A stretch of 64,000 nucleotides of DNA from an uncultured Actinomycetes bacterium (lineage in GTDB: Bacteria; Actinomycetota; Actinomycetes; Nanopelagicales; Nanopelagicaceae): NCBI GenBank assembly GCA_903838295.1, contig CAILXX010000006.1:1-64000 (forward strand), in the 5' to 3' direction. Position numbers and translations under genes: made by a program. Positions 1 to 8,561 of this stretch are shown one piece after another; positions within the stretch are counted from its first letter, which is position 1; every line of letters begins with the position of its first letter. The notes beneath the pieces are model-generated. The model was not told the origin of the DNA. It did not search any database and worked only from the letters and a program-made list of their open reading frames with translations.

Positions 1-99
1 AACCCCGCTCTATCCGCACTCATATCTGGACACTTTGGTCGATTAACCAGCAGTCCTAAGTTTCATCTAGAGATTGCCCAACTCTCGGGAATGGAGTGA
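1..99 (+). CDS. possible C-terminal end of an upstream gene
   Basis: Frame 1 is open from the first base to a TGA at 97-99, giving 32 residues that end LSGME. The other two plus frames hit stops by about position 60. The stretch shows no recognisable motif and could be chance. It is listed only because the following gene starts after it and the window cuts the upstream side. Nothing else was seen in bases 100-154. Confidence 0.2.
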   Translation, partial: NPALSALISGHFGRLTSSPKFHLEIAQLSGME

Positions 100-154
100 C
101 TAGTCATCCATTTGAAGCGTTGTCATCGCGACTATATTTCAATCTAAAATATGC

Positions 155-790
155 TTGAATTTGGGAGTCGGCTTGGAAGTATCAGCTGATGAAGATTTAC
201 TTGGCCGTAATTTTAAAATATATGCATTCGATGGAACTGTACCCAACCCGCTACCAGACGAACCGTCTTATATCTTCACCGAGAAGAATATTGGCTTTGT
301 TGAAACTAACGAGAAAATGACCAACTTAAGGAAAATTTTCACAGAAAATGCAGATTTAGAAGAGTTAGATTTAATTCTCATTGATATCGAAGGTAACGAG
401 TATTCTGTTTTGAAAGAGGAGTTAGAGTTTGTAAAGAAGGCTAAGCAGGTGGTAATTGAATTCCACGGTTTGGAGCTGTTAGGCGACTCCAACTTCAGTG
501 TGACTTTCATAAATATTTTAGATCAACTGACAATGACCCACAGCCCAATCCATGTCCACGCCAATAATTCAGGAGGTGCATTGCCGTTGGGAGGGGCGCA
601 TTGGCCCACTATTTTGGAAGTTACTTTTGCTAAGAATGAATACTGTACTGGAGAAATCAATTATGGACCATTTCCAACTTCCATGGATTTCCCTAATGTC
701 AACATTCGTCCCGATATGGATTTAACTCCGTTTTATGGATGCCAAAAGACCTATGCATCTTTAGCCCGGACTATTTTTGGTATTGATTAA
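155..790 (+). CDS. FkbM-family methyltransferase, apparently N-terminally truncated
   Basis: The 211-residue product carries the hallmarks of FkbM-type SAM-dependent methyltransferases. These are a GVG-type first motif near residues 4-7, an acidic loop ending AFDGTVP (about 24-30), the strand-loop LILIDIEGNEYSVLKEE near 73-89, and a C-terminal HVHANN...LEVTF segment. Family members normally have additional residues before the GVG motif. Here a stop lies in frame at 113-115, the only nearby start is TTG at 155, and no Shine-Dalgarno precedes it. Codons 116-154 still encode plausible family sequence, so the 5' end may be decayed or the start non-canonical. The gene is AT-rich compared with its neighbours, which fits acquired cell-surface glycan functions. 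The family assignment is good; whether it is active is uncertain. Confidence 0.6.
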   Translation: MNLGVGLEVSADEDLLGRNFKIYAFDGTVPNPLPDEPSYIFTEKNIGFVETNEKMTNLRKIFTENADLEELDLILIDIEGNEYSVLKEELEFVKKAKQVVIEFHGLELLGDSNFSVTFINILDQLTMTHSPIHVHANNSGGALPLGGAHWPTILEVTFAKNEYCTGEINYGPFPTSMDFPNVNIRPDMDLTPFYGCQKTYASLARTIFGID

Positions 791-862
791 ATGATTAACC
801 ATTAGATTCTTGTTTGTATCTAAACGAAAAACAATTAACCTGATCCAATTAGAAGGGGAAAC

Positions 863-1126
863 ATGACTAAGCAAACGATGATTACGGCTATAAGCGCTCT
901 TGTTATAGCCATAGCAGTTATAACTCCCACTCAGTCATTTGCAAGTGACAGTGATCGTATTACGCAATTAGAACTTAAAGTGACACAGCTTGAAGCACGA
1001 TTGAGCACCCTTGAAGCCCAAAGTAAGTCGGCAAATCAAATTTTGCAGTGTTTGCAAAGTGTAAAGGGAAACAGTTTCACACTTCCCTTTAAAGCCTTAA
1101 GTTGTTTAAAGAAAAAGAAAAAGTAA
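863..1126 (+). CDS. small secreted coiled-coil protein with poly-Lys tail
   Basis: An 87-residue product preceded by a good Shine-Dalgarno (GAAGGGG, about 6 bases before the ATG). Residues 1-27 form a signal peptide (hydrophobic ISALVIAIAVI, likely cleavage after SFA). Residues 33-56 have Leu/Ile at heptad spacing (ITQLELKVTQLEARLSTLEAQ region) and predict a short coiled coil. The rest contains two cysteines and ends in five lysines. No family was recognised. It probably acts outside the membrane as a small oligomeric protein, but no function can be named. It stands alone between the methyltransferase remnant and a membrane protein gene. Confidence 0.7.
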   Translation: MTKQTMITAISALVIAIAVITPTQSFASDSDRITQLELKVTQLEARLSTLEAQSKSANQILQCLQSVKGNSFTLPFKALSCLKKKKK

Positions 1127-1178
1127 AGCAATTTAGATTTGAATAACCCACCTCCCACCCTTTAACTTATCCACGCTC

Positions 1179-1184
1179 TACGCT
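1179..1184 (+). promoter_or_regulatory. -10 element of a leaderless promoter (membrane protein gene)
   Basis: TACGCT ends exactly six bases before ATG 1191, fitting TANNNT at -12 to -7. Transcription would start at or next to the start codon. No Shine-Dalgarno is visible. The -35 region is not convincing. Confidence 0.5.
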
Positions 1185-1190
1185 TAATCC

Positions 1191-2267
1191 ATGTTAAACA
1201 ATCTCGAGAAGCGCCTTCGTTGGATTGCGGATTCGACTTTTATTGGGCTTTTACTTGTGATTATGATTGTGCGAGTGGGCCCAAGCCCAATTGGGAAGCC
1301 CTGGGTCGGATGGGTTTATGACGCAGCTCGGGTATTTCCTAAGACGACAAGTTACCTCTCTTATTCACCACTGCCAGTTTTGATAGCAAAGACGATTGGT
1401 GAACCAAGAACTTTGGTCTGGTGGGGTCTCTTTGGGTTGATTCTTATCCTCTGGTTTGTCGCTGTCATGCGCAGATTGCGTGATTTATTTCCAGATCATT
1501 ACAGAATTGTTCAAATTATCTTTGCAGCGAGCCAAGTTGTAATGTTGGAGACAACTCACATTGGCCACTATGACAACATCAGCGTGATTGCTGCCTCTCT
1601 CGTCTTTCTCTGGGATTCAACGTGGTTGATTTATATCGGCGCACTCTTGGCCGCTGGTGCCAATTCCTATATGTCATTTGCTACAGGTATTTGTGTATTG
1701 GTCTTGTATCTAGGGACGAAAGAGAAGCGACATCTAAAGATCGGTGCTATTTGGACGATTGTCAGTGCTGCCATGTTGATTGGGTTACATGTTTGGTTGA
1801 ATGGTCCCGCCAGCAACACCCGCGAGAATATTGTTCTGCATCAAGTTGGTTCTGTCGTCAAAGGAGCATTTGGCGTTTGGAGTTTCATTTTTCTGGCAGT
1901 GCTGGGACCTCTTTGGTTTCTTTATGTATGGTTAATAGCTCAACCAGAATGGTCATTTGGACCAGTGACAAAATTTCGTAAGCTCTGTGTAATCAAGGGC
2001 ACGGTTATTATTCCCATGCTGATGTCGTTCTTTATCCTCGATCACACTCGGATCGGTGTCGTTGTTGGCGGATTGCCACTCTTCTTATATCTCCTACCCG
2101 AGCTGAAATTGCATTTGAAGAGAATTGGTTCGCTGAAGGAATTTAAGTTCCCAGTTCTCTCAACGATGCTGATTGTGTGGATTATTTACCCGGCAATCAT
2201 TGTCGATAATGCGGGTGTTTTCCGGCTGCCATATGCCAAATTTATTTCACTGGTAAGTGGGGGATAG
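1191..2267 (+). CDS. polytopic membrane protein of unknown function
   Basis: The 358-residue product has about nine hydrophobic spans: one near residues 16-30, a block from 75 to 105, several between 125 and 205, and several between 225 and 350. Short charged loops separate them. A periplasmic-type loop follows the first span. The overall shape resembles membrane glycosyltransferases of the GT-C kind (mannosyltransferase/GT87-like), but I see no decisive DxD or similar catalytic motif, so this is only a suggestion. It appears leaderless (TACGCT six bases upstream) and is followed by a hairpin terminator. Confidence 0.6.
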   Translation: MLNNLEKRLRWIADSTFIGLLLVIMIVRVGPSPIGKPWVGWVYDAARVFPKTTSYLSYSPLPVLIAKTIGEPRTLVWWGLFGLILILWFVAVMRRLRDLFPDHYRIVQIIFAASQVVMLETTHIGHYDNISVIAASLVFLWDSTWLIYIGALLAAGANSYMSFATGICVLVLYLGTKEKRHLKIGAIWTIVSAAMLIGLHVWLNGPASNTRENIVLHQVGSVVKGAFGVWSFIFLAVLGPLWFLYVWLIAQPEWSFGPVTKFRKLCVIKGTVIIPMLMSFFILDHTRIGVVVGGLPLFLYLLPELKLHLKRIGSLKEFKFPVLSTMLIVWIIYPAIIVDNAGVFRLPYAKFISLVSGG

Positions 2268-2296
2268 AGGAGCAGCTACAGATTGACAAAGAAATC

Positions 2297-2324
2297 CTTT
2301 CAATGAAATGTTGAAAGAGTTTTT
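2297..2324 (+). terminator. intrinsic terminator after the membrane protein gene
   Basis: A perfect seven-base inverted repeat CTTTCAA (2297-2303) / TTGAAAG (2311-2317) with a seven-base loop is followed by a five-T run (2320-2324). It lies between two convergent genes. Confidence 0.6.
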
Positions 2325-2332
2325 GTTATTAG

Positions 2333-3457
2333 TTAATTGAGGTGGGCTACACCTAAAACACCTAAGCACATCTCATCTGATGATCCTTCGCCCCAAGTTA
2401 CATACCGGGGTGGCAGGTTTTTGAGTTGTGGAAGCAGGCTTCGAAGACCGGGGTCAAATGTGCACTGCACCCGGACGGTATCGCCGATCTTGAGGCGAAT
2501 CGGTGTTGTAAGTATTGTGGGGGATTGATCATCGAAGTTGTAGTCGGGTCGATCAAGCAAAATCTGTTCAGTGGGGGTACCTGGATTTAGGATCATTCGC
2601 AATGAACGCCCAAGTAAATGCATGTGTGGTGTGGCTTTCACGACCAACTCGTTCTGTGTGATCTTTTTATCGCAGGTAGAGGTGTTACTGGGGGTCGGGT
2701 TAATTGCATTGTGGCCACAGATCAAATTAAGACCAACAGATTCCATGGCACTGGACTGACTGGTGCGCTGGGCAAGGTCGATTAATGACTTGCCTCGATC
2801 ACATAGATAGCCGGTGACACCTTGTGGACATGCGAGCTCTACGGGCGCTGCCACAAGTTCGGTATAAAGAGTTGTTAGGTGAGAACCTTTTGCTGGCACA
2901 GCAGTAATCAATACCTTTGATTGATCTGTGGGAATCTTGCCAGAAGTGATTGCCAGTAAGTTGTAATGCACTTGCAAAACGATCTCATCCGATTTAGCAA
3001 CCGGTGTACCAAAACCTGCTGGCATGATGTCTTTATCGCGTCCAGGGGCCCACGAAGATAACCATGGCGAAGTTAAGAAAGAGGAGAAACTAGAGCCCAG
3101 GCCGGTGCCGCCGAAACACGGCCAGCCGGTTCCGTTGTTATCAAGCGCTTTGGCTGCTGCCAGATCTTTCTTGCCGACCAAAAACATGATTGCGTGATGC
3201 ATCATGATCCGTTGTTGTGGTTGAAATTGAACCTGTGTAATAAGTGAATCTTCTGTGATCTTTGGATCTATCAGAAAGCAGCGATAGTCATCGGTCCCAC
3301 CATTTGGAGCCTGCGGCAGGTGCGGCTTAACCATCTGTGCCACATAAACTTTTGCCTTAGGGGTGTTCTGTGCATCACTAACTGCGGTGCCTATAAAGGT
3401 TGCAGAGAAGAGGCAGGTGATAGCAATAATGGCTAGTTTTTTAAGTCGCTGATCCAC
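2333..3457 (-). CDS. secreted PHM/DBH-like copper type II monooxygenase
   Basis: A 374-residue protein beginning with a signal peptide (hydrophobic residues 8-25, cleavage near residue 29). The copper ligands of peptidylglycine monooxygenase are recognisable. MMHH (H87, H88) and QVHYN (H164) correspond to the CuH site. PHMH (H278, H280) and DEMC (M363) correspond to the CuM site. Several cysteines (60, 114, 210, 219, 247, 262, 332, 364) suggest disulfides, as in that family. The expected role is ascorbate-dependent hydroxylation of an extracytoplasmic substrate; the substrate is unknown. The start is GTG at 3457, apparently leaderless. The gene is divergent from the hydrolase-ABC fusion with only 61 bases between them. 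Confidence 0.85.
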   Translation of the reverse strand: MDQRLKKLAIIAITCLFSATFIGTAVSDAQNTPKAKVYVAQMVKPHLPQAPNGGTDDYRCFLIDPKITEDSLITQVQFQPQQRIMMHHAIMFLVGKKDLAAAKALDNNGTGWPCFGGTGLGSSFSSFLTSPWLSSWAPGRDKDIMPAGFGTPVAKSDEIVLQVHYNLLAITSGKIPTDQSKVLITAVPAKGSHLTTLYTELVAAPVELACPQGVTGYLCDRGKSLIDLAQRTSQSSAMESVGLNLICGHNAINPTPSNTSTCDKKITQNELVVKATPHMHLLGRSLRMILNPGTPTEQILLDRPDYNFDDQSPTILTTPIRLKIGDTVRVQCTFDPGLRSLLPQLKNLPPRYVTWGEGSSDEMCLGVLGVAHLN

Positions 3458-3463
3458 TCTCTT

Positions 3464-3492
3464 ATTGTAATAACCTTCTTAAATGGCGTCAT
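3464..3492 (-). promoter_or_regulatory. leaderless promoter of the copper monooxygenase gene
   Basis: On the minus strand ATGACG (3492-3487), a 17-base spacer and TACAAT (3469-3464) precede GTG 3457 by exactly six bases. No separate Shine-Dalgarno exists. Confidence 0.55.
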
Positions 3493-3506
3493 TCTGAAAT
3501 CCTGAC

Positions 3507-3512
3507 TACCTT
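3507..3512 (+). promoter_or_regulatory. -10 element of a leaderless promoter (hydrolase-ABC fusion)
   Basis: TACCTT ends six bases before ATG 3519, on the TANNNT pattern. No Shine-Dalgarno is present. The 61-base divergent spacer therefore appears to hold two back-to-back leaderless promoters. Confidence 0.45.
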
Positions 3513-3518
3513 TATTCT

Positions 3519-5975
3519 ATGGTTCGGATCCGAAAGTTAATTGCGGCCGTCTTGCTCATTACATCAATTGGTATGGGTTCTACTGCTTACGCAGGGACAA
3601 ATTATTCAACTCAGGATTTGCGCTTAACTGGAGCAGGTGGAGTCGCCCTGGATGCAACCATCTACCTACCAAAGGCTACCCCCGCACCCGCAATTCTTTT
3701 GGCTCATGGTTTTTCTGGAGATAAGACGAGTGTGGCGACACAGGCAGAGCAATTGGCAAGTAACGGTTATGTAGTTTTGGCATGGACAGCGCGAGGATTT
3801 GGGAATTCGACCGGAGAAATTTCGATGGATTCTCCTAATGGTGAAGTAGCCGACGTATCTAAGTTGATTGATTACTTATCAACGCGCAAAGAGGTGATTC
3901 AGCAAGCCAAGAACGATCCAATGGTGGGGATTACCGGAGATTCATACGGTGGTGGGATTTCTTTAATGACTGCGGGTTATGACAGGCGCATTGATGCAGT
4001 TGCTGCAAATATTACCTGGAACAATCTTCGTCAATCGCTTTTTCCTCAGAATTCAAATGATCCCGCACTTGGACCTTATAAGAAGTTCTGGGCTGGTACA
4101 TTTTTTGCGCTTGCCACTTTACCAAATTCTCTAGCTGGTGAGTGTGGGACTTTCACCCCTGAATGGTGCAACGCATTCAAAGATGCAGTGGCCACTGGCC
4201 TACCAACAGCTGCCGATGTGAAACTTTTAGAGGCTTCTTCTCCTTCGACTATTACTAACCGAATCACCGCACCGACTCTTCTAATGCAAGGCGAAGCAGA
4301 CTCGCTCTTCCCACTATCAGAGTCGATAAAGAACGCGGAGCAGATTCATGCGGCACACCCAAAGACTCCGATTGCGATGATTTGGCATAGCGGTGGGCAT
4401 GACGGTGGTACAGATGAGTCGCCACGGTTGCATCAGGCTGTAATAGATTGGTTCAATATTTATCTAAAAGGTATGAAGAAGAATTTCCCAACTTTTCAGG
4501 TAACAAATACCAATGGGTCGATCTCACTTGTGGACTCCTCTGTTATTCCAAAATTCTTAAGCAGCCCTAATCTTCCTTTGAATATCCCGACAAAAATGAT
4601 CCCGATCGCTGTTCCATTTGTTGCTTTGGTTGCACCAATCGGGGGAATTCCAGGCGCAATATCCTCGTTACCGGGGGTTGGATCAGCTCTTGCCTTGGCG
4701 GGCAACGTCGGTGGAGTCACTGCGGCGTTTTTACCTGGACAGAGTGGATTTTTAGAGAGCGCTCCGCTGGTTGCCCCGATACATATTGTGGGACCGTCAT
4801 CAATCAAAATACGGATCTCTTCTAACAAAACCGATGCCATTCTCTTCTTCTCACTTGTCGTAAGAACTGCTTCTGGTCAAACTAAACAACCGGATGGAAT
4901 TGTTAGCCCAGTACGTCTTACAAATATTGCAAATACTGGCTCTGATTACACTATTCAATTACCAGCAGTAGTTCTGGATGCAGCCGTGGGTGACAAGCTG
5001 GCGATCGGAATTTCTACAACGGATCAGGGTTATGCACTTGCACAAGATGGACGCCAGTACACCATCACCGCACAGTCACCTATAACGATCCCGCAGATTA
5101 TTTTCACGACAAAAGTGAATCGAGTTTCGCTCTATGGCTGGCCAATCACAGCGCTGCTCTTTATCTTGCTTGCTTTTATTGCAATATATGTACGCAGGCC
5201 TCGGCATAACACTCAGCCGGCAGAAGTCAGTGATGCACTTGTCACGGTTAGTAATCTGACGAAGGTTTATAAAGATGGGTATAAGGCGGTCGATGGGCTC
5301 TCCTTCGAAGTAAAGCGCGGCCAGGTGTTGGGCTTGTTGGGTCCAAATGGTGCTGGAAAAACGACGACCTTACGCATGATGATGGGGTTGATTTTCCCAA
5401 CTGAAGGCGAAATTGCTATTGATGGTCATCCGATTTATCCAGGATCACCAACTCTTGCAAAACTGGGGTCCTTTGTCGAAGGTTCTGGTTTCTTGCCACA
5501 TCTGTCGGGCCGCGAAAACTTAGAACTTTATTGGAAATCAATTGGTAGGACAGATGAACCATTTTTTGAAGAGGCAATCCGAATCACAGATCTTGGAAGA
5601 GCGCTAGACAAGAAGGTGCGGTCGTATTCGCAAGGCATGCGCCAGCGACTAGCAATTGCGCAATCGATGCTGGGGATGCCAGATCTACTAGTTCTTGACG
5701 AGCCTACAAATGGGCTTGATCCTCAGCAGATCAAAGCTATGCGTGAAGTTCTGAAGAGTTATGCAAAGACCGGCCGGACCGTCATTGTTTCTTCGCACCT
5801 ATTGGCGGAAGTAGAGCAGACCTGTTCGCATGTGGTCCTGATGCACCGTGGCCGATTGATTACTTATGGAACCATGCGCCGAATTTTGACTAAGGCCGGC
5901 AAACGCGCAGGGACGCTTGAAGAGATCTTTATTGAACTTATTGGTGATGACCTGACAATCGGAAAGGATAAGTAG
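3519..5975 (+). CDS. exported alpha/beta hydrolase (S15-like) fused to an ABC ATPase
   Basis: The 818-residue product joins three parts. Residues 1-26 look like a signal peptide or anchor. Residues 30-320 are an alpha/beta hydrolase with HGFSG (63-67), nucleophile Ser142 in GDSYGGG, Asp261 (QGEADSLFP) and His294 (SGGHDGG), resembling X-Pro dipeptidyl peptidase/CocE enzymes. A beta-rich region follows, then one membrane span at about 540-560 ending in Arg-rich residues. Residues 575-810 are an ABC ATPase with Walker A GPNGAGKTTT (about 606), signature YSQGMRQ (about 703), Walker B LLVLDEPTNGLDP (about 723) and an H-loop SSH. The topology implies an extracytoplasmic hydrolase tied to a cytoplasmic motor. 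It is directly followed by its permease. Comparable fusions occur in other actinobacteria; the substrate is unknown. Confidence 0.85.
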   Translation: MVRIRKLIAAVLLITSIGMGSTAYAGTNYSTQDLRLTGAGGVALDATIYLPKATPAPAILLAHGFSGDKTSVATQAEQLASNGYVVLAWTARGFGNSTGEISMDSPNGEVADVSKLIDYLSTRKEVIQQAKNDPMVGITGDSYGGGISLMTAGYDRRIDAVAANITWNNLRQSLFPQNSNDPALGPYKKFWAGTFFALATLPNSLAGECGTFTPEWCNAFKDAVATGLPTAADVKLLEASSPSTITNRITAPTLLMQGEADSLFPLSESIKNAEQIHAAHPKTPIAMIWHSGGHDGGTDESPRLHQAVIDWFNIYLKGMKKNFPTFQVTNTNGSISLVDSSVIPKFLSSPNLPLNIPTKMIPIAVPFVALVAPIGGIPGAISSLPGVGSALALAGNVGGVTAAFLPGQSGFLESAPLVAPIHIVGPSSIKIRISSNKTDAILFFSLVVRTASGQTKQPDGIVSPVRLTNIANTGSDYTIQLPAVVLDAAVGDKLAIGISTTDQGYALAQDGRQYTITAQSPITIPQIIFTTKVNRVSLYGWPITALLFILLAFIAIYVRRPRHNTQPAEVSDALVTVSNLTKVYKDGYKAVDGLSFEVKRGQVLGLLGPNGAGKTTTLRMMMGLIFPTEGEIAIDGHPIYPGSPTLAKLGSFVEGSGFLPHLSGRENLELYWKSIGRTDEPFFEEAIRITDLGRALDKKVRSYSQGMRQRLAIAQSMLGMPDLLVLDEPTNGLDPQQIKAMREVLKSYAKTGRTVIVSSHLLAEVEQTCSHVVLMHRGRLITYGTMRRILTKAGKRAGTLEEIFIELIGDDLTIGKDK

Positions 5976-6821
5976 ATGTATCTGCCTAGTAAGACACTCC
6001 CATATCGGCTTGAAATGTACCGCCAGATCAAGCGCAAGCGAACTCTCTTCTCTTATCTATTTGTGATCTCACTCCCGGTAATCGTCGCCCTTGCCGTTAA
6101 ATTTGGAACGTCAGGAAACAGTTCTGGGCCCACTCGATTTGGCTCTGGTACCGCAGATTTAATTGGCTTAGCCACCAAAGGCGCAGCAAATTTCACGACA
6201 ACTATGTTTTACTTCGCAACGCCGTTTTTGTTGATAGCAGTTATATCTATTTTTAATGGAGATACGGTTGCATCAGAAGCATCCTGGTCTACTTTGCGTT
6301 ATCTTCTAGCTGCGCCAGTGCCCCGTACTCGATTACTGGTTCAAAAGCTTAAAGTCAGCCTGACGCTTTCACTGGCGGGAGTTGTGCTTTTGATTGTGAC
6401 ATCATGGGTTGTAGGTGCCATTACATTTGGCTTTGCACCAATGCAAACTCCGTTGGGTGTAACACTTAGTAATTCGATAGCAATTGAGCGCATCGCGATC
6501 ATCGGGTGTTACCTGGCCCTAGTGCTCTTATCGGTGGCTGGACTGGCTTTTTATTTGAGCGTTTCGACGGATGTTCCACTTGGCGCTGTTGGTGGGGCGA
6601 TCGGAATTATTATTCTCTCCAATATTTTGGATGCAATATCTGGGCTGGGATCAATTCGTAATTGGTTGCCGACCCATTACTCGTTCTCCTGGTTTGATGC
6701 TTTATCAAGTTCTATCGACTGGTCGCAGATGATTCGCGGTGTTTCATATAGCATCGTGCTCTTCTCTATCTTTACCTCTTTGGCGGTCATTAAATTTAAT
6801 AAGAAGGATATAACTTCTTAG
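5976..6821 (+). CDS. ABC-2 type transporter permease
   Basis: A 281-residue protein whose ATG follows the stop of the hydrolase-ATPase gene with no gap. It has about six hydrophobic spans (near 26-43, 75-95, 120-150, 168-195, 200-225 and 250-272) and the LRYLLAAPVPRTRLLVQKL motif typical of ABC-2 membrane subunits. It would form the membrane channel for the fused ATPase upstream, giving an exporter linked to an extracytoplasmic hydrolase. The cargo cannot be inferred. Confidence 0.85.
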   Translation: MYLPSKTLPYRLEMYRQIKRKRTLFSYLFVISLPVIVALAVKFGTSGNSSGPTRFGSGTADLIGLATKGAANFTTTMFYFATPFLLIAVISIFNGDTVASEASWSTLRYLLAAPVPRTRLLVQKLKVSLTLSLAGVVLLIVTSWVVGAITFGFAPMQTPLGVTLSNSIAIERIAIIGCYLALVLLSVAGLAFYLSVSTDVPLGAVGGAIGIIILSNILDAISGLGSIRNWLPTHYSFSWFDALSSSIDWSQMIRGVSYSIVLFSIFTSLAVIKFNKKDITS

Positions 6822-6917
6822 TCCTTTGCAGTATATTTTCTCTCAGGGTGCAGGCATACTTCCACCTAACAGAAGAACCTGGATACCCTTAACGTAGATA
6901 GAAACGGGCTGAAAATT

Positions 6918-8429
6918 ATGTCATCACAAACCTTTCAAGCAGTCAATCCTGTTGATGGTCAGCCATTTGGTAAGGAATATTCTGAGGGTACCCACGGTGA
7001 AGTTACCGCTGCGATTTCTGCGCTATCCGCAAGTGCCACGGCATTTGCCGCACTTTCATTGTCAGATCGAGCAAATCTTCTAGAAAAGATCGCGAGTGAA
7101 TTGGATAGTGCTCGCGCGGATCTAGTAAAAATTGCGGAGTTAGAGACCGGGATCCCGCAAGCGCGACTTAACGGCGAAGTTACTCGCACGATGATTCAGT
7201 TACAACTTTTTGCGGCACAAGTGCGTACGGGTGCACACCTGAATGCAGTTATTGATTTAGCTGATGCTGACTATAAGCCGGCCCCACGCCCAGATATGCG
7301 CAAGATGAATCTTCCTATCGGTCCAGTTGCGGTATTTGGTGCATCCAATTTTCCCTTTGCATTTTCTACAATTGGAGGCGATAGCGCTTCTGCACTTGCT
7401 GCTGGCTGTCCTGTGATTGTTAAGGCCCATCCATCTCACCCAGGTGTTAGCGAACTGACATTCCAGGCGGTTCAAAGAGCGTTAAAGAGCTGTGGCATAT
7501 CGGGCGATGTTTTTGCAATAGTCCAAGGACGCAACCCAGAGATCACTCATTGGCTTGCTTTGGCGGAAGAAATCTGTGCCGTTGGCTTCACTGGATCTGC
7601 TGGCGTCGGAAAATTATTGGTAAAACTCTGTAACTCACGGCAAATCCCGATTCCTGTTTATGCAGAGATGGGAAGCCTTAACCCAGTTTTTGTCACTGCA
7701 GCAGCAATGACCGAGCGCGGAGTATCAATTGCGGAGATGCTTTTTGATTCAGCGGTTCTTGGCGCGGGTCAATTTTGCACAAAGCCGGGGTTGATATTTA
7801 TTGGCGCAGACCATGAACCATTTGTTGCGACCATACGGAGCAAAATGGAATCTGTGGGATCACAACCTCTGTTGAACAAGGGAATCTTGGATCGATACGT
7901 CGAATCTGTTAAGAGTTTGAACCAAATTGAGGGCGTAGAAAGCATCACTGGCAGTGTTTCGGTCGAAGGATTTATCGCACAACCCACCTTCTTTGTGATG
8001 GATTATGCCCACTTTAAAACACATCCTGAATTTGCAGAGGAACATTTTGGGCCAACCACGGTAATTGTTAAATGTAGCGAAGAGGATTTCGAGGAGATCA
8101 TTGCGCAGTCACAAGGACAATTGACGGCTACTTTGCATATTGGGGCGGCCGAGCCGAAGGCAGCTTTGCTTCAGAAGCTGGCAACGATTGCGGGCCGTGT
8201 GATTCTCAACGGCGCTCCAACTGGAGTATCTGTGACCGCTGCGCAAAGTCATGGTGGCCCATGGCCATCTTCTTCTACTCACACAACATCGGTCGGTACC
8301 GATGCGGTATTTAGATTCATGCGACCAGTAACATTTCAAGGCTTCGCTGATGATCTATTGCCGCCAGCGCTACAACAGGCAAATCCAGAGAAAATTGAAC
8401 GTGTGGTCAACGGCGTCCGGAGAATCTGA
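6918..8429 (+). CDS. NADP-type aldehyde dehydrogenase, 2-ketoglutarate semialdehyde DH-like
   Basis: A 503-residue aldehyde dehydrogenase with catalytic Cys287 (GAGQFCTKPG), general base Glu250 (AEMGSLNP) and the GSAGVGK cofactor loop. The N-terminal FQAVNPVDG and the AEMGSLNPVFV segment match the 2,5-dioxopentanoate (2-ketoglutarate semialdehyde) dehydrogenase branch. That enzyme makes 2-oxoglutarate at the end of non-phosphorylative pentose and hexuronate degradation. This agrees with the sugar-acid genes downstream. No clear Shine-Dalgarno was found. It is monocistronic, or co-transcribed with the next gene over a 152-base gap. Confidence 0.8.
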   Translation: MSSQTFQAVNPVDGQPFGKEYSEGTHGEVTAAISALSASATAFAALSLSDRANLLEKIASELDSARADLVKIAELETGIPQARLNGEVTRTMIQLQLFAAQVRTGAHLNAVIDLADADYKPAPRPDMRKMNLPIGPVAVFGASNFPFAFSTIGGDSASALAAGCPVIVKAHPSHPGVSELTFQAVQRALKSCGISGDVFAIVQGRNPEITHWLALAEEICAVGFTGSAGVGKLLVKLCNSRQIPIPVYAEMGSLNPVFVTAAAMTERGVSIAEMLFDSAVLGAGQFCTKPGLIFIGADHEPFVATIRSKMESVGSQPLLNKGILDRYVESVKSLNQIEGVESITGSVSVEGFIAQPTFFVMDYAHFKTHPEFAEEHFGPTTVIVKCSEEDFEEIIAQSQGQLTATLHIGAAEPKAALLQKLATIAGRVILNGAPTGVSVTAAQSHGGPWPSSSTHTTSVGTDAVFRFMRPVTFQGFADDLLPPALQQANPEKIERVVNGVRRI

Positions 8430-8512
8430 GGCGCCGAAAGCACTTTTCGCAGGTGATGGTCTGCGGGTGCATTGGTAGAACAATCTGGGTCGCAGATCTC
8501 TCTTGCGAGTCA

Positions 8513-8540
8513 TTGACATTTAATCGTGCTACGAAATAAT
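8513..8540 (+). promoter_or_regulatory. sigma-70-type promoter upstream of the U32-like gene
   Basis: TTGACA (8513-8518) matches the consensus perfectly. It is followed after 16 bases by AATAAT (8535-8540). The predicted start near 8547 coincides with the left half of a palindrome, so a repressor is likely. Confidence 0.6.
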
Positions 8541-8546
8541 GTATTA

Positions 8547-8561
8547 CCGAACGGTGTTCGG
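8547..8561 (+). promoter_or_regulatory. palindromic operator overlapping the transcription start
   Basis: CCGAAC-GGT-GTTCGG is a perfect six-base inverted repeat with a three-base centre. It sits over the expected +1 of the TTGACA promoter. A third similar half-site (AGAACGG) follows at about 8568. No regulator gene is adjacent, so the cognate factor is elsewhere. Confidence 0.5.
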
